Positions 1 through 7,718 of a stretch of 64,000 bases of DNA are shown piece after piece. The notes beneath the pieces are model-generated. The model searched no databases. It was not told the DNA's origin and saw nothing but the letters and a program-made list of their open reading frames with translations. The position numbers and the translations under genes are program-made. Within the stretch, counting starts at the first letter, position 1, and the number at the start of each line of letters is the position of its first letter. The stretch spans positions 1,798,001 to 1,862,000 of the forward strand of contig CATOSU010000002.1 of the NCBI GenBank assembly GCA_951812615.1. Reading direction: 5' to 3'. This DNA is from an uncultured Paracoccaceae bacterium. GTDB lineage: Bacteria > Pseudomonadota > Alphaproteobacteria > Rhodobacterales > Rhodobacteraceae.

Positions 1-49
1 ATTGGACCGACTGGCTGGCACAAGCCATGCCGCACGCGGCGGAATAGAC

Positions 50-113
50 GAAAATTCTGCGAATTTTCACGCCACACCCCCGCCGGCGTCGCCAGAAAAT
101 TCGCAGAATTTTC
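50..113. repeat. Pair of mutually inverted 19-bp palindromic elements
   Basis: Positions 50-68 read GAAAATTCTGCGAATTTTC and positions 95-113 are its exact reverse complement, GAAAATTCGCAGAATTTTC. Each unit is itself a near-perfect palindrome, so the pair can fold as two small hairpins or one long one across a 26-bp GC-rich loop. They lie 36 to 99 bp upstream of the preferred start of the methyltransferase gene, so they may sit in its leader or in an intergenic repeat. They are strikingly AT-rich for this genome. Function is not known to me. Confidence 0.8.
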
Positions 114-148
114 TTGGACCTGCCCTGTCCCGCGGCTACCGTTTTGGC

Positions 149-763
149 ATGACAGACAGATTCCTTTCCAAAGCCTATACCGCGCGCGATGCCTCCGGCA
201 CGCGCGCACTTTATGATGACTGGGCCACCTCCTACGATGCCGAGGTTGCGGAAAACGGCTATGCCACACCGGGCCGCTGTGCCACCGCGCTGGCGGCACA
301 TATGGATGACCTTTCGGCCCCGGTGCTCGATTTCGGCTGCGGCACCGGGCTCTCCGGCCTTGCGCTGAAGCTTGCCGGCTTCGCCACTCTGGACGGGATG
401 GACCTGTCAGCGGACATGCTGAAACAGGCCGCCGACAAGGGCATCTACCGCCAGACCCTGCTGACCGAACCGGATGTTCCACCCGTGCTGACACCGGGCG
501 ATTACACGGCCATCGCAGCCATCGGCGTGATCGGCGCCGGCGCCGCCCCGATCGAGATCTTCGACACGCTGATGACGGCGCTGGATGCGGGTGGCCGGCT
601 GGTCTGGTCCTTCAACGATCATGCACTGGAGGACCCTGCGAACGAGGCCAAGCTGAACGAATATCTCGATACCGGTGCTGCCACGCTGCTGTTTCGGGAA
701 CACGGGGCGCACCTGCCCGGCATCGGCATTGGCTCCAACGTCTATGTCATTGCAAAGACGTGA
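149..763 (+). CDS. Class I SAM-dependent methyltransferase
   Basis: A 204-residue protein with a seven-strand Rossmann methyltransferase fold. Motif I is visible as VLDFGCGTGLSG near residue 60, followed by an acidic post-I motif in DGMDLSADML, which binds the ribose of S-adenosylmethionine. The substrate cannot be told from sequence; small-molecule methyltransferases of the Methyltransf_11/25 type look like this. I start at the ATG at 149 (MTDRFLSK) because an in-frame extension reaching position 2 would translate the palindromic repeats at 50-113 and has no protein-like composition. No strong ribosome binding site is visible. The stop overlaps the GTG start of gluQ, so the two genes are probably cotranscribed. 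Confidence 0.8.
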   Translation: MTDRFLSKAYTARDASGTRALYDDWATSYDAEVAENGYATPGRCATALAAHMDDLSAPVLDFGCGTGLSGLALKLAGFATLDGMDLSADMLKQAADKGIYRQTLLTEPDVPPVLTPGDYTAIAAIGVIGAGAAPIEIFDTLMTALDAGGRLVWSFNDHALEDPANEAKLNEYLDTGAATLLFREHGAHLPGIGIGSNVYVIAKT

Positions 764-1608
764 CATTCACCACCCGTTTTGCACCATCTCCCACCGGGCC
801 GCTGCATCTGGGCCACGCCTATTCCGCGCTGTTGGCGCATGACATGGCACGCGCGGCAGGCGGGCGGTTCCTGCTGCGGATCGACGATCTGGACCGGTCC
901 CGGGCGCGCGACCACTGGGAGGCGCAGATCCATGACGATCTGAGCTGGCTTGGCCTGACCTGGGACGGGGCCGTCCGACGTGAAAGCGATTGTTCAGAGG
1001 AATATCGCAACGCCTTGGAAAAGCTCAGAAATGCCGGTCTGACATATGCCTGTGCCTGCACCCGCCGCGACATCGCCGATGCGGCCGCGGCCCCGCAGGA
1101 GGGTGTGCCGGTCTTCGGCCCGGACGGGCGCATCTACCCCGGCACCTGCCGCGACCTGCACCTGCCCGCGGGACCGGACAGGGCGATCCGGCTGAACATG
1201 GCGCGGGCCGCTGCCCGCGCGTTGCCGGCCGGGTTCCGGGAAACCGGCCCGGCCCATGCCGGTGTACAGGCACTGGCGGCGCAGGACCTGACCGCCACGA
1301 TTGGCGACGTGGTGCTGGCGCGGCGCGACATGGCCGCGTCCTATCACCTCGCCGTGGTGCTGGACGATGCGGCGACCGGGGTGACCCATGTCATCCGCGG
1401 CGAGGACCTGTTCGACGCCACGCGCATACATGTCCTGTTGCAGCGCCTGCTGGATCTGCCCACGCCGGTCTATCATCACCATGGCCTGATCCGCGACGAG
1501 GACGGTAAACGGCTGGCCAAGCGCGACGATGCCCGGGCGATTGCAAAATACCGCGTCGAGGGCGCGACGCCCGCGGACATCCGTGGGATGGTCGGTCTGG
1601 CGGGCTGA
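760..1608 (+). CDS. gluQ: Glutamyl-queuosine tRNA(Asp) synthetase
   Basis: A 282-residue homologue of the catalytic half of glutamyl-tRNA synthetase that lacks the anticodon-binding domain. In this family it attaches glutamate to queuosine at position 34 of tRNA-Asp. The class I HIGH signature is HLGH at residues 16-19 and the KMSKS equivalent is KRLAKRDD near residue 250. The zinc site shows as CAC at about residues 100-102 and YPGTC further on, which is the GluQ pattern. The start is GTG at 760, overlapping the stop of the upstream methyltransferase. The length is normal for the family. Confidence 0.93.
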   Translation: MTFTTRFAPSPTGPLHLGHAYSALLAHDMARAAGGRFLLRIDDLDRSRARDHWEAQIHDDLSWLGLTWDGAVRRESDCSEEYRNALEKLRNAGLTYACACTRRDIADAAAAPQEGVPVFGPDGRIYPGTCRDLHLPAGPDRAIRLNMARAAARALPAGFRETGPAHAGVQALAAQDLTATIGDVVLARRDMAASYHLAVVLDDAATGVTHVIRGEDLFDATRIHVLLQRLLDLPTPVYHHHGLIRDEDGKRLAKRDDARAIAKYRVEGATPADIRGMVGLAG

Positions 1609-1620
1609 CGCCCGGCCCGG

Positions 1621-2361
1621 TCACTGCAGCGCGCGCCACGGTTTCGGCATCAGCACCCAGCGCCCGTTCACGAAAACCAGCCCGTCAAAGGCCATGCCGG
1701 TTGTTGCGCCGTCTTCGACGAATTTGAACCGGACAATCGGGTGATCGCCGGCAAAATACTGCAGCACGTCCTGGTACCCGCCCGGAAATTCGCGCAGCAC
1801 CGCGTCCCCGCGTTTCAGAGAGGCGGTTGTCGCATGGACCAGAATCAGTGCCGTCTGCCCCGGTTTCGGCCCGATCGCGGCCCCGGGCTGATACATCGCG
1901 TCGTACATCTGCATCAGCCGGCCGGCCAGCGGTTCGGCATATACCGCGGCAATATCCGCCGGCCCGGGTTTGAGCGCAGCCGTCAGCGCTGCGCGGTCGG
2001 CATCCGCGGCCAGAAACTGCCGCAGCACAGCCTCGGCCTGCGCCCCGGAGCCAGGTGTCGACGCATCGCCCTGCGTGGATCGCGCGACAATCTCCAGCAG
2101 GCTGCGGCTTTCATCCTTGCCGCAGACGCCGATGATATTGCGCAGGATGGTCTTGTTGTTTTCAAGATCAACGGGCCGGATATCGTCCTGCGCCGCCCCG
2201 AGATAGCCAAACGCCCATGCGGCGATCATCATCTTGTCGATATCCGATGCGCCGCGGATAATCTCTCCGCAGGGTTTGCGCGCATCAAACCCGTTCACCT
2301 GCGCCTGTGCGGCGGTGGCCGCAACCACAACACTGGCGGCGCAGATCAATCGCTGAAACAT
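1621..2361 (-). CDS. Secreted hypothetical protein with signal peptide
   Basis: A 246-residue protein beginning with a Sec signal peptide, hydrophobic ICAASVVVAATAAQA with likely cleavage after AQA at about residue 20. The mature N-terminal part has two cysteines (KPCGE and GVCGKDE), perhaps a disulfide, and a helical stretch that vaguely recalls small periplasmic HdeA-type proteins. The C-terminal part ends in alternating beta-like sequence (GLVFVNGRWVLMPKPWRAL). I do not recognise a family with confidence. It converges on gluQ with a 12-bp gap and is followed, transcriptionally upstream, by hisI in the same direction. A periplasmic location is the only firm inference. Confidence 0.7.
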   Translation of the reverse strand: MFQRLICAASVVVAATAAQAQVNGFDARKPCGEIIRGASDIDKMMIAAWAFGYLGAAQDDIRPVDLENNKTILRNIIGVCGKDESRSLLEIVARSTQGDASTPGSGAQAEAVLRQFLAADADRAALTAALKPGPADIAAVYAEPLAGRLMQMYDAMYQPGAAIGPKPGQTALILVHATTASLKRGDAVLREFPGGYQDVLQYFAGDHPIVRFKFVEDGATTGMAFDGLVFVNGRWVLMPKPWRALQ

Positions 2362-2410
2362 TCCCGGTCCTCCAATTGTTGCCGTAGCCTAGCAGGCCGC
2401 GAGCGTGAAG

Positions 2411-2770
2411 TCAGGTTTCCGGCTTCATCAGTTCCACTTCGTCCCCGTCGCGCAGCGCGGTATAGAAACATGTCCGCCGGTTGGTATGGCAGGCCGCGCC
2501 GGTCTGATTGACAACCACCAGCAGGCAGTCCCGGTCACAATCCACGCGGCAGTCGACCAGTTCCTGAACATGGCCCGAGCTTTCACCCTTGACCCAGAAA
2601 GATGCCCGCGACCGGGACCAGTAGGTGACCCGGCCGGTCGCCAGCGTCCGCGCGACGGCCTCGGCATTCATCCAGGCCATCATCAGCACCTCGCCCGATG
2701 TGGCATCCTGAGCGATGGCGGGGATCAGGCCCTGATCGTTGTAACGCAAAGTCGCGGGATCGAAGGACAT
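2411..2770 (-). CDS. hisI: Phosphoribosyl-AMP cyclohydrolase
   Basis: A 119-residue monofunctional HisI, which opens the purine ring of phosphoribosyl-AMP in the third step of histidine biosynthesis. The metal-binding DCDRD motif, followed by ACHT and TCFY cysteines, is intact, as is the WSRSR segment. No phosphoribosyl-ATP pyrophosphatase (HisE) domain follows, as is usual in Alphaproteobacteria. I chose the ATG at 2770 (MSFDPATLRY); an in-frame extension to 2788 adds six residues without a better ribosome site. The gene stands apart from other his genes and is divergent from the IscU-like gene 65 bp away. Confidence 0.93.
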   Translation of the reverse strand: MSFDPATLRYNDQGLIPAIAQDATSGEVLMMAWMNAEAVARTLATGRVTYWSRSRASFWVKGESSGHVQELVDCRVDCDRDCLLVVVNQTGAACHTNRRTCFYTALRDGDEVELMKPET

Positions 2771-2835
2771 GGCAAAAACCTTTTGCAACCGGAAATGGCC
2801 GCCTTATGTATTGGGAACGCATGAAAGGGAAGCCC

Positions 2836-3288
2836 ATGTCCGGCGAGTCCGACCTGATCAAGCTCTATTCCGGCCGCATCCTTGCTCTGGCCGCAGACAT
2901 CCCGCATCTGGGCCGTCTCGACGCGCCCGATGCCAGCGTGAAGAAACGCTCGCCGCTGTGCGGATCGACCGTGACGGTGGATGTCAGGACGCAGGACGGG
3001 CGGATCACGGAGTTCGGACAGGACGTGAAGGCCTGCGCGCTGGGCCAGGCTTCGGCCTCGGTCGTGGGGGCGGCCGTGATCGGATGCACCCGTCCGCAGA
3101 TCGAACAGGCGCGCTATCAGCTCAAGGCGATGCTGAAACAGGACGGGCCGGTGCCTGACGCGCCCTTCGACGGGCTGGAGGTGCTGCAGCCGGCGCGCGA
3201 CTACAAGAACCGGCATGCCTCGATCCTGCTGGCGCTGGAGGCCACCTCGGAGGCCATGGCGCAGGCCGAGCAGGCCAACTGCGCCTGA
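2836..3288 (+). CDS. IscU/NifU-like iron-sulfur scaffold protein
   Basis: A 150-residue protein of the NifU N-terminal (IscU-like) family. Two of the usual ligand cysteines are visible in SPLCGSTV and KACALGQASASVV; the latter is the characteristic helix of the scaffold. A further cysteine is near the C terminus (NCA), so the third ligand is not in the canonical place. Roseobacters use the Suf system and this stand-alone protein probably assists cluster assembly, but that is inference. The ATG at 2836 follows AAAGGGA at good spacing; an ATG at 2821 would add five residues. The DUF2244 gene follows 15 bp downstream, probably in one transcript. Confidence 0.82.
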   Translation: MSGESDLIKLYSGRILALAADIPHLGRLDAPDASVKKRSPLCGSTVTVDVRTQDGRITEFGQDVKACALGQASASVVGAAVIGCTRPQIEQARYQLKAMLKQDGPVPDAPFDGLEVLQPARDYKNRHASILLALEATSEAMAQAEQANCA

Positions 3289-3303
3289 CCGGAGGCGCCG
3301 CAG

Positions 3304-3786
3304 ATGCCCTATGACTGGAAACAGGAACCGGATGCCCCCCGCCGAGAGCTGCACCTGTGGCCACACCAGTCGCTGCCGCCGGCGGGCTTTGCCGGGTTCA
3401 TCCTGCTCACCTTTGCGTTTCTGTTGCTGCCGCTTTTCGCGTTGCTGGGCACGGTGTTGCTGTGGGGGCTGCTGCCGTTTTTGATGCTGGCGCTGGCGGC
3501 GTTATGGTTTGCGCTGTCGCGATCCCGCCGGAATGCGCAGATCATCGAAGTGCTGACACTGTCATCCGAGCTTGCACATCTGCAGCGCCGGGGCCCGCGG
3601 GGGGATCTGCAGGAGTGGGAGAGCAACCGCTACTGGGTCGAACCGCGGCTGCACAAGAAGGGCGGGCCGGTGCCCAACTACGTCACGCTGCGCGGCGCCG
3701 GACGTGAAGTGGAAATCGGCGCGTTTCTCAGCGAGGACGAACGCAAGGCGCTTTATGACGAACTGAACCGCGCCTTTTCGCGGTAA
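3304..3786 (+). CDS. DUF2244 inner-membrane protein
   Basis: A 160-residue protein with two closely spaced hydrophobic segments at about residues 27-45 and 48-66, followed by a cytoplasmic domain containing the conserved WESNRYWVEPRL and YVTLRGAGREVEIGAFL segments of the DUF2244 family. No biochemical role is established for the family. In Alphaproteobacteria it is common near housekeeping genes. It lies directly downstream of the IscU-like gene and is convergent with the YqeY gene, the short gap being filled with three palindromes. Confidence 0.85.
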   Translation: MPYDWKQEPDAPRRELHLWPHQSLPPAGFAGFILLTFAFLLLPLFALLGTVLLWGLLPFLMLALAALWFALSRSRRNAQIIEVLTLSSELAHLQRRGPRGDLQEWESNRYWVEPRLHKKGGPVPNYVTLRGAGREVEIGAFLSEDERKALYDELNRAFSR

Positions 3787-3815
3787 GGCCGCGCCCGGAC
3801 CTATTGGTGGCGGAG

Positions 3816-3879
3816 CCAATTCGTCAACGAATTGGAGGCAACTTGTCGACAAGTTGCCTGCGAATTGTTGACAATTCGC
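3816..3879. repeat. Cluster of three tandem palindromes
   Basis: Three palindromes of 20, 22 and 20 bp occupy 3816-3835, 3837-3858 and 3860-3879, each separated by one base. The middle one is a perfect palindrome centred on GTCGAC; the outer two have 9-bp arms around a two-base centre (CA and TG). They share the pattern AATT-or-ACTT, GT, GAC/AAC, then the mirrored half. They fill the gap between the convergent DUF2244 and YqeY genes, where they could act as a bidirectional terminator, a REP-like intergenic element or a protein-binding array. Confidence 0.85.
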
Positions 3880-3880
3880 C

Positions 3881-4348
3881 CTAGCAGCCGGTGCAGAGCT
3901 GATCCTTGACCATCGGACCGACCTTGCCGAAATCCATCTGCCCGGTGTAGCGGCCTTTGAGTTCGGCCATCACCTTGCCCATGTCCCGGATCGAGCTGGC
4001 CCCGGTGCTGGTCAGCGCCCGGTTGATGGCATCGCGCACTTCCGTGTCGTCCAGTTGGCGCGGCAGAAACTCTTCGATCACGGCGATCTCCGACATTTCC
4101 CGCTCGGCCAGATCCAGCCGCCCGCCCTCTTCGTAGGCGCGCGCGCTTTCCTGCCGCTGCTTGACCATCTTTCCCAGGATGCCCAGCACGTCAGCATCGC
4201 CCAGTTGCCCGTCCCCGTCGCCGCCGCGGGCGGCGATCTCGGTGTCTTTTATCGCAGCATTGATCAGCCTGAGAGTGGAAAGCCGATCCGCTGCCTTGTC
4301 TTTCATTGCCTGCTTGAGGGCCACTCCGACCCGCTCGCGCATATCCAT
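3881..4348 (-). CDS. GatB/YqeY domain protein
   Basis: A 155-residue protein consisting of the GatB/YqeY tail domain alone. The central FLPRQLDDTEVRDAI segment and the C-terminal MGKVMAELKGRYTGQMD segment are typical of stand-alone YqeY proteins, which resemble the tRNA-binding tail of the GatB amidotransferase subunit. A role in tRNA-dependent amidation is suspected for the family but not proven. The ATG at 4348 (MDMRERVG) is preferred; an ATG at 4363 is an alternative. The gene is divergent from carA across about 190 bp. Confidence 0.85.
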   Translation of the reverse strand: MDMRERVGVALKQAMKDKAADRLSTLRLINAAIKDTEIAARGGDGDGQLGDADVLGILGKMVKQRQESARAYEEGGRLDLAEREMSEIAVIEEFLPRQLDDTEVRDAINRALTSTGASSIRDMGKVMAELKGRYTGQMDFGKVGPMVKDQLCTGC

Positions 4349-4473
4349 GTTTTCTGGTCCCATCCCCAATGGTCCTGAAACTCCCGAATTTAAACAAAAC
4401 CGCCGATCTGCACAACAGGAGAGGACCTTTGGTAAGCTGCTGAAAATGCACAAGGCGGGTAAATTTCTCGGGC

Positions 4474-4502
4474 TTGACCCTCCGCGGCGCGGCCCTTAAA
4501 CA
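4474..4502 (+). promoter_or_regulatory. Predicted sigma-70 promoter of carA
   Basis: TTGACC at 4474-4479 and TAAACA at 4497-4502 are separated by exactly 17 bp and sit 34 bp upstream of the carA ATG. The match to the housekeeping consensus is good, the spacing ideal and the orientation correct. No CarA leader peptide or PyrR-type structure is visible between promoter and start. Confidence 0.55.
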
Positions 4503-4535
4503 CCCGACAATTTGCCCACAACCGGAGTCCCCGCG

Positions 4536-5696
4536 ATGGCCCTTTCCGCCCCGCCCAAGCCGACCGCCTGCCTTGCCCTGGCCGACGGGACCGTGTTCAC
4601 CGGACAAGGCTTCGGAGCGACCGGGCGACGGGTGGCCGAGCTGTGTTTTAACACGGCGATGACCGGGTATCAGGAGATCATGACCGACCCGTCTTATGCC
4701 GGGCAGATCGTGACCTTCACCTTTCCGCATGTAGGAAATGTCGGCGTCAATCCCGATGACGACGAAACCGCAGATCCGGTCGCCGAGGGCATGGTGGTCA
4801 AATGGGATCCGACCGAACCCTCGAACTGGCGCAGTGCAGAGCCTCTGAACGCATGGCTGGAGCGCCGCAACCGGGTTGCGATCGGTGGCATAGACACCCG
4901 CCGCCTGACCCGCGCAATCCGGCAGCAGGGCGCGCCGCACGTGGCGCTGGCCCATGACCCGGACGGCGATATCGACATGGCCGCGCTGGTCAAGGCTGCA
5001 CGCAGCTTTGCCGGGCTGGAGGGTGCGGATCTTGCCCGCGAGGTCACCTGTGCGCAATCCTACCGCTGGGACGAAATGCGCTGGGCCTGGCCGGAAGGCT
5101 ATGTCCGGCAAGAAAACCCGCGTTTCCGTGTGGTTGCGGTCGATTACGGGGCCAAGCGCAACATCCTGCGTTGTCTGGCCAGCGCCGGCTGCGACGTGAC
5201 CGTGCTGCCCGCAACCGCCACCGCAGACGAGGTGATGGCGCATGCGCCGGACGGGCTGTTTCTGTCCAACGGTCCGGGCGACCCGGCGGCCACCGGCGAA
5301 TACGCGGTGCCGATGATCCGGCAGATACTGGAGGCCACCAACATCCCGGTGTTCGGCATCTGTCTTGGACATCAGATGCTGGCGCTGGCGCTGGGTGCGA
5401 AAACGGTCAAGATGAACCACGGCCACCATGGCGCCAACCATCCGGTGAAGGATCTGGAAACCGGCAAGGTCGAGATCACCTCTATGAACCACGGGTTCGC
5501 CGTCGATGGCCAGTCCCTGCCCGACGGTGTTGTGGAAACGCACCGGTCGCTGTTTGACGGGTCCAACTGCGGTATCCGGATGCAGGACCGGCCGGTCTAC
5601 TCGGTACAGTACCACCCCGAGGCCAGCCCCGGCCCGCAGGACAGTTTCTACCTGTTCGAACGGTTCGCCGACGCGATGTCCGGGCAACTCGGCTGA
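4536..5696 (+). CDS. carA: Carbamoyl-phosphate synthase small subunit
   Basis: A 386-residue glutaminase subunit of carbamoyl-phosphate synthase, supplying ammonia to CarB for pyrimidine and arginine biosynthesis. The N-terminal small-subunit domain (TVFTGQGFGATG, CFNTAMTGYQEIMTDPSY) is followed by a class I glutamine amidotransferase with nucleophile Cys in FGICLGHQM and the His-Glu pair in QYHPEASPG. The ATG at 4536 follows CGGAG; an upstream in-frame TTG is unlikely. The product MALSAPPKPTACLALADG starts as other roseobacter CarA proteins do. carB is not in this window. Confidence 0.96.
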   Translation: MALSAPPKPTACLALADGTVFTGQGFGATGRRVAELCFNTAMTGYQEIMTDPSYAGQIVTFTFPHVGNVGVNPDDDETADPVAEGMVVKWDPTEPSNWRSAEPLNAWLERRNRVAIGGIDTRRLTRAIRQQGAPHVALAHDPDGDIDMAALVKAARSFAGLEGADLAREVTCAQSYRWDEMRWAWPEGYVRQENPRFRVVAVDYGAKRNILRCLASAGCDVTVLPATATADEVMAHAPDGLFLSNGPGDPAATGEYAVPMIRQILEATNIPVFGICLGHQMLALALGAKTVKMNHGHHGANHPVKDLETGKVEITSMNHGFAVDGQSLPDGVVETHRSLFDGSNCGIRMQDRPVYSVQYHPEASPGPQDSFYLFERFADAMSGQLG

Positions 5697-5730
5697 GCGG
5701 TTTGCGAATCGTTACGCGACGGGCGCGGTG

Positions 5731-5745
5731 TTAACCGGGAGTTAA
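5731..5745 (+). promoter_or_regulatory. Perfect CtrA-binding box
   Basis: TTAACCGGGAGTTAA matches the full CtrA consensus TTAA-N7-TTAA exactly. It lies 48 bp upstream of the start of the MshEN-glycosyltransferase gene, a normal place for activation or repression. A further TTAA half site is at 5774-5777. Only the sequence match is seen; binding is inferred from the conserved CtrA family, whose gene is present at 39453-40169. Confidence 0.65.
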
Positions 5746-5792
5746 CCAAGCCATTGCAAAGCTGTCTTGGACCTTAACCGAGACGCCTTGCC

Positions 5793-7718
5793 ATGAGCGA
5801 TCCGAGATTGCGGCTGACCGCGCCGCAACCCGCCTCTGCGCCTGCATCGCAGCGCCGCCCGATCGGGCGTCATCTGATCGAAAGCGGTGTCATCACCGCG
5901 CGGGACCTGATCCACGCGCTGGCGCTGCAACAGAAATGGGACGCGCCGCTGGGCGAGATTCTGCTGTCCGAGGGGTTGGCGACCGAGACCGAGGTGCTGG
6001 ACGCGGTCGCGCAGCAGCACGGGCTGCACCGGGTCGATCTGGCCGAACAGCCGCCCGACCCCGGCTTGCCGAACCTGCTTACGCCGCAGGAGTGGCTGCG
6101 GCTGCGCGCCGTGCCATGGATGCAGCTTGGCCCGACCCTGATCGTGGCCACCGCCCGGCCCGACCGGATCGCGGAGATTGCGCCGCTTCTGCCCCGGTTT
6201 GAAACCGTGTTGGCCGTTGTGGCGCGGGAATCCGATGTGGCGGATGCCATCGCGGCCCGTGGCGCGGACAGGCTGGCGGACCGGGCCGAACGGCGGGTGG
6301 CCCCGCAATACAGCAGCCGCACATGGCAATCCTTCGGCCGCCGTTTTGGGCTGTGGCTGGGCCTCGTTCTGGCGGCCGCCGCACTGGCCGTGGCCGCCAC
6401 GCCCGGCTTCGTGGTACAACTGCTGTGCCTTGTGGCGCTGGCAACGCTGATCCCCGTCGCCGCGCTGAAGCTTGCGGCCTTTGCGCTGCAGATTTCGGGC
6501 CGGTTGCACGACCGCGACACCGCGCCGGAGCCGGCGGCTGCACCGGACGGGCCCATGCCACGCATATCGGTTCTGGTGCCGCTGTTCCATGAAACCGAAA
6601 TTGCCGGGGCGCTGATCGCCCGGCTGCGGCGGCTGCGCTATCCCCGGGCGCTGCTGGACGTGATCCTTGTGCTGGAAGAAAAGGACACCGTCACCCGGAC
6701 GGCATTGGCGGAAGTGGAGCTGCCGCACTGGATCCGTGCGGTCGAAGTGCCCGACACCGGACCGCTGACCACGAAACCGCGGGCGCTGAACTATGCGCTG
6801 GATTTCTGCCGGGGCGATATCATCGGGGTCTGGGACGCCGAGGACGCGCCGGCGCCCGACCAGCTGCACTGTGTCGCGGCACGGTTCGCACAGGCGGCGC
6901 CGGACGTGGCCTGCCTGCAGGGGGTGCTGGACTATTACAACCCGCGCAGCAACTGGCTGTCGCGCTGTTTCACCATCGAATATGCCGGCTGGTGGCGGGT
7001 CCTGCTGCCGGGGGTGGCACGGCTGGGGCTGGTGCTGCCGCTGGGCGGTACCACGTTGTTTTTCCGCCGGACTATTCTGGAATCGCTGGGCGGCTGGGAT
7101 GCCCATAACGTGACCGAGGATGCCGATCTGGGCTTTCGGCTGGCCCGCGAAGGCTATCGCACCGAATTGATCCCGACTGTGACCTATGAAGAGGCGAACT
7201 GCCGGCTGTTGCCGTGGATCCGGCAGCGCAGCCGCTGGCTCAAGGGGTTCATGGTCACGTGGCTGGTGCATATGCGGCGCCCGCGCCTGTTGGTCCGGCA
7301 GCTGGGCTGGTGGCGCGTGATCGGGTTTCACATCCTGATGGCCGGGACCGTGGTGCAATTCGTGCTGGCCCCGGCGCTTTGGTCGCTGTGGTTGCTGAGC
7401 CTGGGTGTTCCGCACCCGCTGAGCGATGCTGCCGGGTCCGGGATTCTGGCGGTGATCGGCGCGCTGTGCCTGATTGCCGAACTGGGCAATCTGGCGATTG
7501 CGGCGGCCGGCGTCAGCGGGCGGGCACACCGGTTCCTGCTGCCCTTTGTGCCCACGATGCCTGTCTATTTCGCGCTGGGTGCGGCGGCGGCGTTCAAAGC
7601 AATGTGGGAATTGCTGATGCGGCCGTATTTCTGGGACAAGACCCGGCACGGCCTGTCCGCGCCGGACGTTACACCGGGCCGTCGCGCGTTTCCGCATCCT
7701 GACGCAGGCGGGTCATGA
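5793..7718 (+). CDS. MshEN-domain family 2 glycosyltransferase
   Basis: A 641-residue membrane protein. Residues 22-78 contain the tandem motif of the MshEN domain (IGRHLIESGVI... LALQQ, then PLGEILLSEGLA... VAQQ), a cyclic-di-GMP binding module first described in type II secretion ATPases. Two transmembrane segments follow at about 186-233, then a GT2 catalytic domain with DAED at 348-351, TEDAD at 441-445 and QRSRW at 478-482, the signature of processive beta-glycosyltransferases. Further membrane helices lie at about 510-600. It probably polymerises an envelope polysaccharide on the inner membrane under c-di-GMP control; the product is unknown. A CtrA box lies upstream. Its 3' end overlaps the convergent GntR gene by 50 bp. 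Confidence 0.85.
   Translation: MSDPRLRLTAPQPASAPASQRRPIGRHLIESGVITARDLIHALALQQKWDAPLGEILLSEGLATETEVLDAVAQQHGLHRVDLAEQPPDPGLPNLLTPQEWLRLRAVPWMQLGPTLIVATARPDRIAEIAPLLPRFETVLAVVARESDVADAIAARGADRLADRAERRVAPQYSSRTWQSFGRRFGLWLGLVLAAAALAVAATPGFVVQLLCLVALATLIPVAALKLAAFALQISGRLHDRDTAPEPAAAPDGPMPRISVLVPLFHETEIAGALIARLRRLRYPRALLDVILVLEEKDTVTRTALAEVELPHWIRAVEVPDTGPLTTKPRALNYALDFCRGDIIGVWDAEDAPAPDQLHCVAARFAQAAPDVACLQGVLDYYNPRSNWLSRCFTIEYAGWWRVLLPGVARLGLVLPLGGTTLFFRRTILESLGGWDAHNVTEDADLGFRLAREGYRTELIPTVTYEEANCRLLPWIRQRSRWLKGFMVTWLVHMRRPRLLVRQLGWWRVIGFHILMAGTVVQFVLAPALWSLWLLSLGVPHPLSDAAGSGILAVIGALCLIAELGNLAIAAAGVSGRAHRFLLPFVPTMPVYFALGAAAAFKAMWELLMRPYFWDKTRHGLSAPDVTPGRRAFPHPDAGGS

Noticed and set aside
5742-7697. 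651-codon open frame on the minus strand opposite the glycosyltransferase gene
   Set aside because: Composition is Arg/Gln/Pro/His-rich with no domain, as expected from an antisense frame in GC-rich DNA; the plus-strand product has clear motifs.
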